Assembly (NCBI GenBank): GCA_016744555.1 | Contig: JADGED010000103.1 | Location: forward strand, 1 to 8,688 | From: Desulfuromonadaceae bacterium | GTDB lineage: Bacteria; Desulfobacterota; Desulfuromonadia; Desulfuromonadales; Geopsychrobacteraceae | Direction: 5' to 3' | Length of the DNA: 8,688 bases | In this document: positions 1-6,467 of the stretch, one piece after another | Numbering within the stretch: the first letter of the stretch is position 1 | How the letters are laid out: every line of letters begins with the position of its first letter | Position numbers and translations under genes: made by a program | The notes under the pieces: model-generated | The model's input: the letters and a program-made list of their open reading frames with translations, nothing else | Database searches by the model: none | Told to the model about the DNA's origin: nothing

Positions 1-204
1 CGCAAACAGGGTGTTTTCAGGATTTGTAACTGCCTGGCGTTTTGCTTGCTGTCCAACTAGGCGCTCGCCACCTTCGGTAAATGCAACGATTGATGGTGTA
101 GTGCGTGAGCCTTCGGCGTTGGCAATAACTACCGGTTCGCCGCCTTCCATAACTGCTACACAGGAGTTAGTTGTCCCTAAATCAATTCCAATAACTTTGC
201 CCAT
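1..204 (-). CDS. dnaK: Molecular chaperone DnaK (Hsp70), N-terminal fragment cut by the window edge
   Basis: DnaK is the cytoplasmic ATP-dependent Hsp70 chaperone that binds exposed hydrophobic peptides and works with DnaJ and GrpE. Only the first 68 codons are in the window. They hold the start of the actin-like ATPase domain, with the phosphate-1 loop IGIDLGTTNSCVAV (about residues 5-18), followed by the characteristic EGSRTTPS and GERLVGQQAKRQA segments (about residues 31-56). The ATG at 204 is preceded by an excellent AAGGAGGA Shine-Dalgarno at 213-220, 8 nt away. It lies 36 nt downstream of grpE on the same strand, with no terminator or second CIRCE between them, so it is read as the third gene of the hrcA operon. 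The rest of dnaK, and possibly dnaJ, would lie to the left of the window. Identification is certain; nothing can be said about the missing part. Confidence 0.98.
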   Translation of the reverse strand, partial: MGKVIGIDLGTTNSCVAVMEGGEPVVIANAEGSRTTPSIVAFTEGGERLVGQQAKRQAVTNPENTLFA

Positions 205-240
205 AATTTATATCCTCCTTAGATATTTTGTCTGAGTCTA

Positions 241-858
241 TTACTCTTTGTCTGTTTCTTCATTGGTGGTTTCATTGGTGGTAGCTTCTGCAACTACCGG
301 GGCCTTTGCTAACATAACAAAAGCAGGGCGCAATAGGCGGCCATTTAGTTGGTAGCCCTTTTGCATTTGTTGGATAACGGTATTAACCGGATGTTCTTCC
401 GATTCAAGTTGTCCCATAGCTTGATGGTACGCTGGGTCAAATATTTGTCCCATGGCATCCACTACTTCAACGCCAAACTTATTAAGTAGTTGTTCGAACT
501 GAGTCAGGGTCATTTGTACCCCTTCAAACAAGCTGCTGCTATTTTCAGCTTGTCCTGCGTGCTCAACCGCTCGCTCGAGATTGTCGATAACCGGTAAGAT
601 TTCACGTAGGATATTTTCATTGGCAAATTTTGCCAAATCTTCCTTTTCACGCTGTGTCCGCTTACGTAAGTTGTCCATGTCAGCCATGGTGCGCAGGTAC
701 TGATCTTGGCTGGCATTAGCATCGGCTTGCAGTTGCTCAACTTTTTTATGTAAATCGGCGATTTCTCCCTCATTACCATCTGCATGTAATGAATCTATCG
801 CCTCATCAATTTCGGTGTTATCAACTTCTTCTTTATTTTTTTTTGCCACTTTGTTCAT
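241..858 (-). CDS. grpE: GrpE, nucleotide exchange factor of DnaK
   Basis: GrpE is a cytoplasmic dimer that releases ADP from DnaK. The 205-residue product has the family layout: an acidic, poorly conserved N-terminus (1-30); a long helix predicted to form a coiled coil (about 33-75, with DQYLRTMADMDNLRKRT-like heptads); the four-helix-bundle motif LPVIDNLERA (88-97); and the C-terminal beta domain with FGVEVVD, FDPAYHQAM and the GrpE signature around 161-185 (VIQQMQKGYQ, then LLRPAFVMLAK). The tail after 186 is a low-complexity TTNETTNEE stretch. The gene sits 21 nt after hrcA and 36 nt before dnaK. The start is uncertain. The AAGGAG at 860-865 is only 1 nt from the ATG at 858, which is very tight, while an in-frame GTG at 849 (codon 4) lies 10 nt from it and would give 202 residues. 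The first codons are not conserved in GrpE, so the choice does not affect the assignment. Confidence 0.97.
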   Translation of the reverse strand: MNKVAKKNKEEVDNTEIDEAIDSLHADGNEGEIADLHKKVEQLQADANASQDQYLRTMADMDNLRKRTQREKEDLAKFANENILREILPVIDNLERAVEHAGQAENSSSLFEGVQMTLTQFEQLLNKFGVEVVDAMGQIFDPAYHQAMGQLESEEHPVNTVIQQMQKGYQLNGRLLRPAFVMLAKAPVVAEATTNETTNEETDKE

Positions 859-879
859 GCTCCTTGTTTCTGGTTATCG

Positions 880-1920
880 CTATTCTAGTTCACGATCTAG
901 AACCCGGCTGACCAGCTGGGCAGTAAAATCTACAATTGGGACAACTTGGGAATAGTTCATTCGCATTGGCCCAATAACGCCAAGGGTGCCTATTGCCCCT
1001 TTCTGGTTGGAAAAGTTTGAAGTAACCAAGCTGCAGTCAGCCAGGTCGATATGGCTGCTTTCGCTGCCGATAAAAATTTGTACCCCCTGCGCTGATTGAC
1101 TGCTATCGAGGAGGTCAATTAGATGCTTTTTGCTCTCTAAGGTCTGGATCATCCGTTTCATCTGGTCGGGAGTCGAAAACTCTGGTTGTCCTAGCATTAA
1201 TGATGCACCAGAGACATACAGTTGATCCTCAACTTCGTCTTGCAGTGCGGCACAGGAGAGACTTAGTGCCTGTTTTTTAAGTTGGTCATAGCGGGTTTGA
1301 TCTTCTTGTAACTCTTTGTTTAGTTTAGTGCGAACTTCCTGAATTGAGAGACCATTTAGCTCACTGTTGAGGTAATTACTTATTTGTTCAAGATCGCTGG
1401 CCGTTAGGTTGGGGTCTGACTCTATTACTTTATTTTGTACTAACCCTGTTTCAGAAACATAAATCACCAGTAAGCGACCATGTGATAAGCGAATAAATTC
1501 AATCTGCCGGAAAACGGTTGAGATGAATTTGGGCGCCATGACCAAACCGGTATATTGTGAAAGGCCAGAAAGTACCCGTCCGACTTCCTGCATGATATCT
1601 TCCATTTTCATGTTTTGAAAACGGTAGCTATTGCGTAAGTTTTGTTTTTCGTTGCGATTTAAATCGCGGACATCAAGGAGGGTGTCAATGTAATATTGAA
1701 AGCCTTTGCCGGTTGGAATTCTGCCCGCCGATGTGTGGGGTGAGCACAAAAGTCCCATCTCCTCAAGGTCGGCCATGACGTTACGAACCGATGCCGGAGA
1801 GAGGTTGAAGTTGTGCTTGCGGCTAATGGCACGGCTACCAACCGGTTCTGCCGAGGAGATGTAGTCTTCGACTATCGCCTCAAGTATATTTTGGCTGCGT
1901 TCCGTCAATGAGTCAGCCAT
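880..1920 (-). CDS. hrcA: HrcA, heat-shock repressor that binds CIRCE
   Basis: HrcA is a dimeric cytoplasmic repressor of chaperone operons. It binds the CIRCE operator, and its activity depends on GroEL. The 346-residue product matches the usual HrcA length. An N-terminal winged helix covers about residues 1-75, with LTERSQNILEAIVEDYI, EPVGSRAIS, LSPASVRNVMADLEEMGLL and SPHTSAGRIPT. The GAF-like and inserted dimerisation region follows, with late motifs IFIGSE, GAIGTLGVIGPMRMNYSQV and VDFTAQLVSRVL. The reading frame is open up to 2046, but the extra 42 codons would run over the CIRCE operator and the promoter. The ATG at 1920 gives the conserved N-terminus MADSLTERSQ and has GGAG at 1932-1935, 11 nt upstream, so that start was chosen. 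It is the first gene of the operon and is autoregulated through the operator at 1974-2000. The sequence resembles deltaproteobacterial HrcA. Confidence 0.97.
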   Translation of the reverse strand: MADSLTERSQNILEAIVEDYISSAEPVGSRAISRKHNFNLSPASVRNVMADLEEMGLLCSPHTSAGRIPTGKGFQYYIDTLLDVRDLNRNEKQNLRNSYRFQNMKMEDIMQEVGRVLSGLSQYTGLVMAPKFISTVFRQIEFIRLSHGRLLVIYVSETGLVQNKVIESDPNLTASDLEQISNYLNSELNGLSIQEVRTKLNKELQEDQTRYDQLKKQALSLSCAALQDEVEDQLYVSGASLMLGQPEFSTPDQMKRMIQTLESKKHLIDLLDSSQSAQGVQIFIGSESSHIDLADCSLVTSNFSNQKGAIGTLGVIGPMRMNYSQVVPIVDFTAQLVSRVLDRELE

Positions 1921-1973
1921 AATTGATTTAGCTCCAAACAGTAAGTCGATGGTAGATAAAGTTGAACTTTGTG

Positions 1974-2000
1974 TTAGCACTCGATCATGGTGAGTGCTAA
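1974..2000 (-). promoter_or_regulatory. CIRCE operator (HrcA binding site)
   Basis: This is a perfect inverted repeat TTAGCACTC (1974-1982), a 9-nt spacer, and GAGTGCTAA (1992-2000). It equals the CIRCE consensus at every arm position. It lies 53 nt upstream of the hrcA start and just downstream of the predicted -10 box, where bound HrcA would block transcription start or escape. No second copy lies before grpE or dnaK. In the 5' leader of the mRNA the same repeat can form a hairpin. Confidence 0.97.
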
Positions 2001-2005
2001 AAGTG

Positions 2006-2034
2006 AGATTATCAATGCTACCTTTATTTGTCAA
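2006..2034 (-). promoter_or_regulatory. Sigma-70-type promoter of hrcA-grpE-dnaK
   Basis: On the minus strand a perfect TTGACA (2029-2034) is followed either by GATAAT (2008-2013, spacer 15) or by TAATCT (2006-2011, spacer 17). GATAAT is the better box and TAATCT has the better spacing, so the exact -10 is open. The boxes sit immediately upstream of the CIRCE operator, as in other vegetative-promoter/CIRCE units. This fits relief of repression, not a heat-shock sigma factor, as the control mode. Confidence 0.8.
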
Positions 2035-2073
2035 GAGTAATGGCAACTGGAGATTGAAACATTTACAACTAAT

Positions 2074-2102
2074 CTGCTAGGTTGTCAGCAACAGGATATA
2101 AT
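2074..2102 (+). promoter_or_regulatory. Predicted promoter of the nimA-like / Gate / folA / flavoprotein operon
   Basis: A perfect TATAAT (2097-2102) lies 39 nt upstream of the first ATG of the plus-strand operon. The hexamer 17 nt upstream (CTGCTA, 2074-2079) matches TTGACA at only three positions. A TTGTCA at 2082-2087 is closer to consensus, but its 9-nt spacer is too short. The -10 is convincing and the -35 is weak. The site is divergent from the hrcA promoter, about 40 bases away from its -35. Confidence 0.5.
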
Positions 2103-2141
2103 CTTTTTGAATGATAAAGTTGCTATTAGGAGACCTATTTT

Positions 2142-2606
2142 ATGCGACGTAAAGATAAAGCGGTAACGGAGACATCTGAAGTAGAAAAAATATTGCGGCA
2201 AGGGAGGGTTTGTCAGCTAGCTTTTGCTGCTGCTCCGGTGCCATATATTGTTTCTCTTAACTATGGTTATCATGATGGAACACTGTATTTTCACTCGGCT
2301 GCTGAAGGGCGCAAACTTGATCTGATTAAACTTAACCCCGAAGTTGCTTTTACCGTTGCCCTTGATCTTGGTTTGATCGAAGGGGAAACGGGCTGTGATT
2401 GGAGTATCAGATTTCAATCGGTAGTTGGCAGTGGAAAAATCACGATTTTTACTTCTGCTGAAGAAAAGCGGCAGGGGCTAGATTTATTGATGGCACACTA
2501 CACTCCTGAAAAATTTAGCTATCCCGATAATATGCTCCAAGCAACAGCAGTATTTAAACTTAAAATTTCAGAGATGACAGTTAAGCAATCAAGGGTAAAT
2601 GAGTGA
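2142..2606 (+). CDS. NimA-like pyridoxamine 5'-phosphate oxidase-fold protein
   Basis: This protein belongs to the split-beta-barrel superfamily that includes pyridoxamine phosphate oxidase, FMN-binding proteins and the nitroimidazole-resistance protein NimA. Such proteins bind a flavin or heme in the cytoplasm, but the substrate of this subgroup is generally unknown. The 154 residues show the subgroup pattern: an MRRKDK start, a short helix (EVEKILRQGRVCQLAF, 13-28), the strand pair YIVSLNYGYHDGTLYFHSA (35-53), EGRKLDLIKLNPEVAF (55-70), a conserved-type GC (84-85), the strand FQSVVGSGKI (91-100), and an MTVKQS ending. The ATG has AGGAG at 2128-2132, 9 nt upstream. It is the first gene of the plus-strand operon, and its stop codon overlaps the next start by 4 nt. 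Calling it nitroimidazole reductase would overstate the evidence; family membership is secure. Confidence 0.85.
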   Translation: MRRKDKAVTETSEVEKILRQGRVCQLAFAAAPVPYIVSLNYGYHDGTLYFHSAAEGRKLDLIKLNPEVAFTVALDLGLIEGETGCDWSIRFQSVVGSGKITIFTSAEEKRQGLDLLMAHYTPEKFSYPDNMLQATAVFKLKISEMTVKQSRVNE

Positions 2607-3616
2607 AAGATGGTCAGCCGGGCAGTATTCTTAGCAGAGTGAGAAAAGTACTTGTTGAATTATTCTTGGATGCACTACGAACTGCTGCAGAATTATTTAA
2701 AATTATAATTCCGATTAGTATTGTAACGCGATTTTTACAGCAATGGGGGATTGTTGATCAATTCGGCCAATTGCTTGAGCCGATAATGGCGGTGGTTGGT
2801 TTGCCGGGGCAATTGGGTCTAGTTTGGGCTACGGCTATGGTCACCAATATTTATGGTGGCATGGTAGTGTTTGCTTCTGTCGCCCCAGAACTAAACCTTT
2901 CAGTAGCGCAAGTTACGGTATTAGGAAGTATGATTTTGGTAGCTCACGGGCTGCCGGTTGAATTGTTTATTGCCCAAAAAGCTGGTACTAGATTTCGAGC
3001 GATGGCAGTTTTGCGAATCGGCGGAGCATTGATTCTAGGCTGGATTCTCCACTATAGCTATCAACTAACTGGCACCTTGCAGCAAGAGAACCATGCGCTA
3101 TGGAATCCTGCCAAAGTGGATCCAACCTGGAGTGCATGGCTGGTTGCTGAAGTTCGTACCATGCTAATGATTTTTATAATTATTTTTGGGTTAATGGCGT
3201 TTCTCCGTATCCTTAAAAAGCTCGGTATTAGTGACCTAATGACCCGCTTATTAGAGCCAGTGCTTGCGTTGTTAGGAATGAGTCGTGCCGCTGCTCCAAT
3301 CACCATCGTTGGTATGACATTAGGATTGAGCTATGGCGGTGGATTGATTATTCAAGAGGCACAATCTGGCCGCTTGGATAAAAAAGACATCTTTGCTTCG
3401 GTAGCTCTAATGGGATTGTGCCATAGCATTTTCGAAGATACTTTACTGCTGATGGTTATAGGGGCGCATGTTTCAGGGATATTTTGGGGGAGAATTTTAT
3501 TCTCGTTGGTGGCGATATTTTTGCTGGCACGGTTAGTTAAATTTTTGCCGCAAACTATTTTTGAAAGATATTTTGTGCGTAAAGGTAAATGCATCGCTAG
3601 CCAAGAGGTTTCGTAA
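2603..3616 (+). CDS. Gate-domain (nucleoside recognition domain) integral membrane protein
   Basis: This is an inner-membrane protein of the Gate / nucleoside-recognition family, which includes spore maturation proteins SpmA and SpmB and parts of nucleoside and ferrous-iron transporters. Its transported substrate is unknown. The 337 residues contain two copies of the domain. LLEP at 57-60 and YGG at 84-86 in the first half are matched by LLEP at 216-219 and YGG at 244-246 in the second. A membrane-embedded His also recurs (AHGLPVE near 115 and CHSIFED near 274). Hydrophobic segments lie at about 31-47, 72-92, 103-124, 133-151, 180-204, 230-250, 266-288 and 296-313. Translation starts at GTG 2603, inside the last codons of the upstream gene (GTGA overlap), with AAGGG at 2591-2595, 7 nt upstream, so the two genes are probably translationally coupled. 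The C-terminus overlaps folA by one base. Confidence 0.85.
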   Translation: MKDGQPGSILSRVRKVLVELFLDALRTAAELFKIIIPISIVTRFLQQWGIVDQFGQLLEPIMAVVGLPGQLGLVWATAMVTNIYGGMVVFASVAPELNLSVAQVTVLGSMILVAHGLPVELFIAQKAGTRFRAMAVLRIGGALILGWILHYSYQLTGTLQQENHALWNPAKVDPTWSAWLVAEVRTMLMIFIIIFGLMAFLRILKKLGISDLMTRLLEPVLALLGMSRAAAPITIVGMTLGLSYGGGLIIQEAQSGRLDKKDIFASVALMGLCHSIFEDTLLLMVIGAHVSGIFWGRILFSLVAIFLLARLVKFLPQTIFERYFVRKGKCIASQEVS

Positions 3617-4098
3617 TGTTGGTTTCATTGATAGTTGCAATGGCAAAAAACCGAGTTATTGGTAGGGACGGTCAACTGCCATGGCACGTGCCAAGCGATC
3701 TTCAGCGTTTTAAAACTTTGACCATGGGACATGTTTTGTTGATGGGACGTCGGACGTTTGAGTCAATTGGGAGACCGCTGCCGGGGCGTCGTACTATTGT
3801 TATTAGTCGTAACTCAGAATACAATGCGCCCGGATGCGAAGTGGTTAGCAGTATCGAGGCTGGGCTTCAATCTGCCGGTAACGCTGCCGAATTGTTTATT
3901 TGTGGCGGTGCCGATATTTACTGCCAAACTATGTTACTGGCCGAGCGTATCTATTTGACTGAATTCGATGCGGAAATGATTGGTGATTGCTATTTTCCGA
4001 TTTGGAAAAGTGGTGATTTTGAGCAAGTTCATAGCGAGTGTCAACAAGATATTCTTGACTATAGTTTTTCGATTTGGCAACGGGTGGAAACGGAATAA
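3616..4098 (+). CDS. folA: Dihydrofolate reductase
   Basis: This enzyme reduces dihydrofolate to tetrahydrofolate with NADPH in the cytoplasm, which is needed for thymidylate, purine and one-carbon metabolism. The 160-residue length is normal for bacterial chromosomal DHFR. Visible landmarks are MLVSLIVAMAKNRVIGRDGQ with the following LPWHVPSDL (Met20-loop region), the proton-donor acid at D28, FKTLTMGHVLLMGRRTFESIG (the NADPH-binding GRRT motif at 44-47), RPLPGRRTIVISR (53-65), the ICGGADIY dinucleotide loop with the Gly pair at 97-98, and YLTEFDAEMIGDCYFP (113-128). It starts at an ATG that shares its A with the TAA stop of the Gate gene, with AGAGG upstream. It lies 3 nt before the flavoprotein gene. 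No thyA is present in the window, which is not unusual. No residue looks aberrant. Confidence 0.96.
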   Translation: MLVSLIVAMAKNRVIGRDGQLPWHVPSDLQRFKTLTMGHVLLMGRRTFESIGRPLPGRRTIVISRNSEYNAPGCEVVSSIEAGLQSAGNAAELFICGGADIYCQTMLLAERIYLTEFDAEMIGDCYFPIWKSGDFEQVHSECQQDILDYSFSIWQRVETE

Positions 4099-4101
4099 TT
4101 A

Positions 4102-5346
4102 ATGAAAAAATATGATGTTATCGTTATCGGTGGTGGCCCAGCTGGTATTTTTGCCGCTGGTTTTGCTGCTCAGCAAGGTGCTTCGGTATTGTTGCTGGAA
4201 AAAAAGCGGCGCTGCGGCTCTAAGTTGCTTATCACCGGTAAGGGGCGTTGTAATGTCACAAATTCTGAAGAGGATCCGCGAAAATTTAGTGAGGCGCTTG
4301 GGCGTAATGGCAAAGCCTTTCTGACCGCTATTTATGCGTTTGGGGTTAGCGATACCATTAACTTTTTTGAGCAGCGTGGTTTGCCACTTAAGGTTGAACG
4401 TGGTGGGCGAGTTTTCCCCGATAAAGGGAAGGCCAGTGATGTGCAAAAGGTGTTAGATGATTTTGTTACCACTTCCGGGGTTGAATTGCGGACGGGGTGC
4501 CCAGTGACAAAGCTAAAATATGAAGATGGCGTTATTACCGCTGTTGATACCGTTGCGGGTACCTTTTGTGCCGAGCGCTTTATTGTCGCAACTGGTGGAT
4601 TGTCTTATCCCGAAACTGGTTGTAGCGGTGATGGCTATCGCTGGGCAGAGCAGAGTGAGCACGTCGTTGTTTCTCCCGAGCCAGCTTTGGTGCCGGTGCA
4701 ATTGGCAGAGGGTTGGACGCAGGAGCTTAGTGATTTTAACTTGAAAAATGTTCACATTGGCGTTCGACAGGGGGGTAAAATTATCACGGAGCGGTTTGGC
4801 GAAGCATTTTTTACCGGTAACGGGATCGGTGGTCCAATTGTTCTCGATATGAGTGCCGAAATTCGTGATGCTCTAAAGCGGGGTGAGGTAGAATTAGTTC
4901 TCGATTTGAAACCGGCAGTAACGGTAGAACTTTTTGATAAGCGTTTGCAGCGTGAACTTACCGCCAATAGCAATAAAGATTTTCGTAATTCTTTGGGGAG
5001 CTTACTGCCGAAAGATATGATTCCACTGTTTATACGTTTGTCTGGCATTGCTGCGGAGAAGAAATGTCACTCAATTACTAAGTCTGAGCGGCTTACATTG
5101 CTATCACTGTTCAAAGCAATGCCATTAACTGTTATCGGAGTTGATGGTTTTAAAAAAGCGATCGTAACCTCTGGGGGGATTTCCTTGAAAAGTATTGATA
5201 TGCGCACCATGCGTTCCAAAAAAGTGGAAAATCTCTACTTTGCCGGTGAAATGGTTGATTTAGATGGCCCAACGGGTGGCTATAATTTACAAGTTTGCTG
5301 GTCAACTGGTTATCTTGCTGGGGTCAGTGCGGCAGAAAGCTTATAA
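4102..5346 (+). CDS. HI0933/BaiN-family FAD-dependent oxidoreductase
   Basis: This is a cytoplasmic flavoprotein of the HI0933 (YhiN/BaiN-like) family. The physiological substrate is unknown for most members. Some clostridial members reduce bile-acid intermediates, so the BaiN name should not be carried over as a function. The 414 residues cover the full family length. An N-terminal Rossmann FAD site has the dinucleotide motif GGGPAG (10-15) and ends in the acidic LLEK (31-34). The family signature GSKLLITGKGRCNVTN spans 39-54, ERGGRVFP is at 99-106, and the second FAD contact ATGGLSYPETGCSGDGY spans 163-179. The inserted domain spans about 190-350. The C-terminal FAD-closing motif LYFAGEMVDLDGPTGGYNLQ spans 378-397. 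The ATG is 3 nt after the folA stop, with only a weak GGA element upstream, so ribosome re-initiation is likely. It is the last gene of the operon, directly followed by the hairpin terminator. Confidence 0.93.
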   Translation: MKKYDVIVIGGGPAGIFAAGFAAQQGASVLLLEKKRRCGSKLLITGKGRCNVTNSEEDPRKFSEALGRNGKAFLTAIYAFGVSDTINFFEQRGLPLKVERGGRVFPDKGKASDVQKVLDDFVTTSGVELRTGCPVTKLKYEDGVITAVDTVAGTFCAERFIVATGGLSYPETGCSGDGYRWAEQSEHVVVSPEPALVPVQLAEGWTQELSDFNLKNVHIGVRQGGKIITERFGEAFFTGNGIGGPIVLDMSAEIRDALKRGEVELVLDLKPAVTVELFDKRLQRELTANSNKDFRNSLGSLLPKDMIPLFIRLSGIAAEKKCHSITKSERLTLLSLFKAMPLTVIGVDGFKKAIVTSGGISLKSIDMRTMRSKKVENLYFAGEMVDLDGPTGGYNLQVCWSTGYLAGVSAAESL

Positions 5347-5388
5347 GCTAAAAGGGGGCGTAATTTGAAAATGCGCCCCCTTTTGGCT
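5346..5388. terminator. Bidirectional rho-independent terminator between convergent genes
   Basis: The arms at 5346-5360 and 5374-5388 can form a 15-bp stem with one G-T wobble around a 13-base loop. The core is GGGGGCG pairing with CGCCCCC, flanked by AAAA on the left and TTTT on the right. Each strand therefore shows a GC-rich stem followed by a T-run. It begins at the stop codon of the plus-strand flavoprotein gene and lies 22 bases past the stop of the minus-strand crotonase gene, so it can end both transcripts. Confidence 0.92.
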
Positions 5389-5410
5389 CATCAATTTTGG
5401 CAATAATAGC

Positions 5411-6187
5411 TTAATCTTTGGCCCAAGTGGGTTTACGTTTTTCTATAAAAGCAGCAACCCCTTCTTCGGCCTCTTCGCCCGCGCAAATAGCTGCAAATAG
5501 GTCGTCCATAACATTTAATTTCTGGTCGTAAGAATCTTCGACCAGACGATTTAGCCCCTCTTTGCCAATGCGCAACGCAATTGGACTCTTTTTGACTAGC
5601 TTTCCTGCTAGTTTAAGCGCTGCAGCTTCTAATTCATCATCGGCTACAACTTTATTTACTAGGCCTAAATTTAGTGCATCGGTAGCACTAAACATGTCAC
5701 CAGTAAGAACCATTTCGATAAGTTTTTTGCGCCCAATTACCTTGGACATTGGTGCTGCTGGGCCGAGGCAAATTAAGCCAACATTGATCGCAGTTGTCCC
5801 AAAGGTGGTTGATTCAGTTGCAATGGTCATATCTGCCCCGAAAGCGAGCCCTGCGCCATTTGCTAGCGTGTAACCATGAACTGCAGCAATGGTAATTTTC
5901 GTCATCTTCGCTAGGGTATGGTAGAAGGCGTCAATACCGTAGAGAAATTTCCGATATTCGCTGTGACTTTTGTTGTTGAATTGATCCAGTGAGATGCCGG
6001 TACAAAAGTTTTTTCCCGCCGCATTGATGACAACAACCATAACCTCGTCATCACATTCCATTGCCCACAGCGCATCATCAAGCTGCTTGGCAAAGTCGGG
6101 GGTGAAGGTGTTCATTTCAGCAGGGCGATTTAGGGTGATAAAGCCGATTCGGTTTTCCTTGCGAGTTAAGATCAATTCTGCGGACAT
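5411..6187 (-). CDS. Crotonase-superfamily protein (enoyl-CoA hydratase/isomerase-like) lacking both catalytic glutamates
   Basis: Crotonase-fold enzymes act on acyl-CoA thioesters, stabilising an oxyanion intermediate. The 258 residues are the standard single-domain length. Landmarks are VITLNRP-like GFITLNRP (15-22), the first oxyanion-hole strand KNFCTGISLDQF (59-70), the second oxyanion segment VHGYTLANGAGLAFGADM (103-120), and FGTTAINVGLICLGPAAPMS (129-148), with GRKKLIEMVLTGD, the LGLVNKVV turn and the C-terminal KRKPTW. By hand alignment to rat mitochondrial enoyl-CoA hydratase, the positions of Glu144 and Glu164 are G113 and A133, so classical hydration is unlikely. The pattern around 129-148 resembles ECHDC3-type proteins. 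Isomerase, hydrolase or other CoA chemistry is possible. The start has an AGGAGG 5 nt upstream (6193-6198). It is a single-gene unit convergent with the flavoprotein operon. Confidence 0.9.
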   Translation of the reverse strand: MSAELILTRKENRIGFITLNRPAEMNTFTPDFAKQLDDALWAMECDDEVMVVVINAAGKNFCTGISLDQFNNKSHSEYRKFLYGIDAFYHTLAKMTKITIAAVHGYTLANGAGLAFGADMTIATESTTFGTTAINVGLICLGPAAPMSKVIGRKKLIEMVLTGDMFSATDALNLGLVNKVVADDELEAAALKLAGKLVKKSPIALRIGKEGLNRLVEDSYDQKLNVMDDLFAAICAGEEAEEGVAAFIEKRKPTWAKD

Positions 6188-6209
6188 TTTTACCTCCTAA
6201 AAAAAATAG

Positions 6210-6215
6210 ATTATA
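6210..6215 (-). promoter_or_regulatory. Candidate -10 box for the crotonase gene
   Basis: On the minus strand a perfect TATAAT lies 22 bases upstream of the ATG at 6187. The -35 hexamer expected 16-18 nt further upstream (about 6232-6239) has little likeness to TTGACA, so the promoter may be weak, need an activator, or be a chance match in AT-rich DNA. Confidence 0.4.
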
Positions 6216-6321
6216 TTTTTACGACTGATAGAACGGTGTTTTAAGTCTCTTGCAGGATAGGTCAGATTTAAATTGGTGTCAATCGTTCGCAGCGATTATT
6301 GCCCTTCAGTTTTTTCGAGGA

Positions 6322-6333
6322 TTGTTTGTGGTT
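6322..6333 (+). repeat. 12-nt direct repeat, copy 1
   Basis: TTGTTTGTGGTT occurs here and again at 6468-6479. This copy also has AGG just upstream and a GTG inside, so it copies the arrangement of the ribosome binding site and start of the zinc-ribbon gene. The GTG at 6328 opens a 14-codon frame ending at TAG 6370-6372. No other function is visible. Confidence 0.5.
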
Positions 6334-6467
6334 GCAAAAAAAAACGCCACATGTTTAAATTTTTTAATCTAGGTTGTGGCTAACGTAGAACGCAGGGTTG
6401 CAATTGGTCCCAGTATTGCCTTATCTCATCAAATTTTAATTGCTGGGTTATTTAAAATAATAAAAGG

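Noticed and set aside
11..235. 74-codon plus-strand open frame
   Set aside because: It is the antisense of dnaK, whose first 68 codons are unmistakable.
1921..2046. 42-codon N-terminal extension of hrcA
   Set aside because: It covers the CIRCE operator and the promoter, and the conserved HrcA N-terminus begins at the ATG at 1920 with its own GGAG.
2081..2092. GTTG-TCAG-CAAC hairpin as an operator for the plus-strand operon
   Set aside because: Only 4 bp of stem; too small to support a claim.
4752..5048. 98-codon minus-strand open frame, and others opposite the flavoprotein gene
   Set aside because: They are antisense to a conserved full-length FAD protein and have no ribosome binding site or recognisable motif.
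6346..6380. Inverted repeat GCCACA ... TGTGGC as a possible terminator
   Set aside because: The arms are only 6 bp with a 23-base AT-rich loop, and no T-run follows on either strand; chance is likely.
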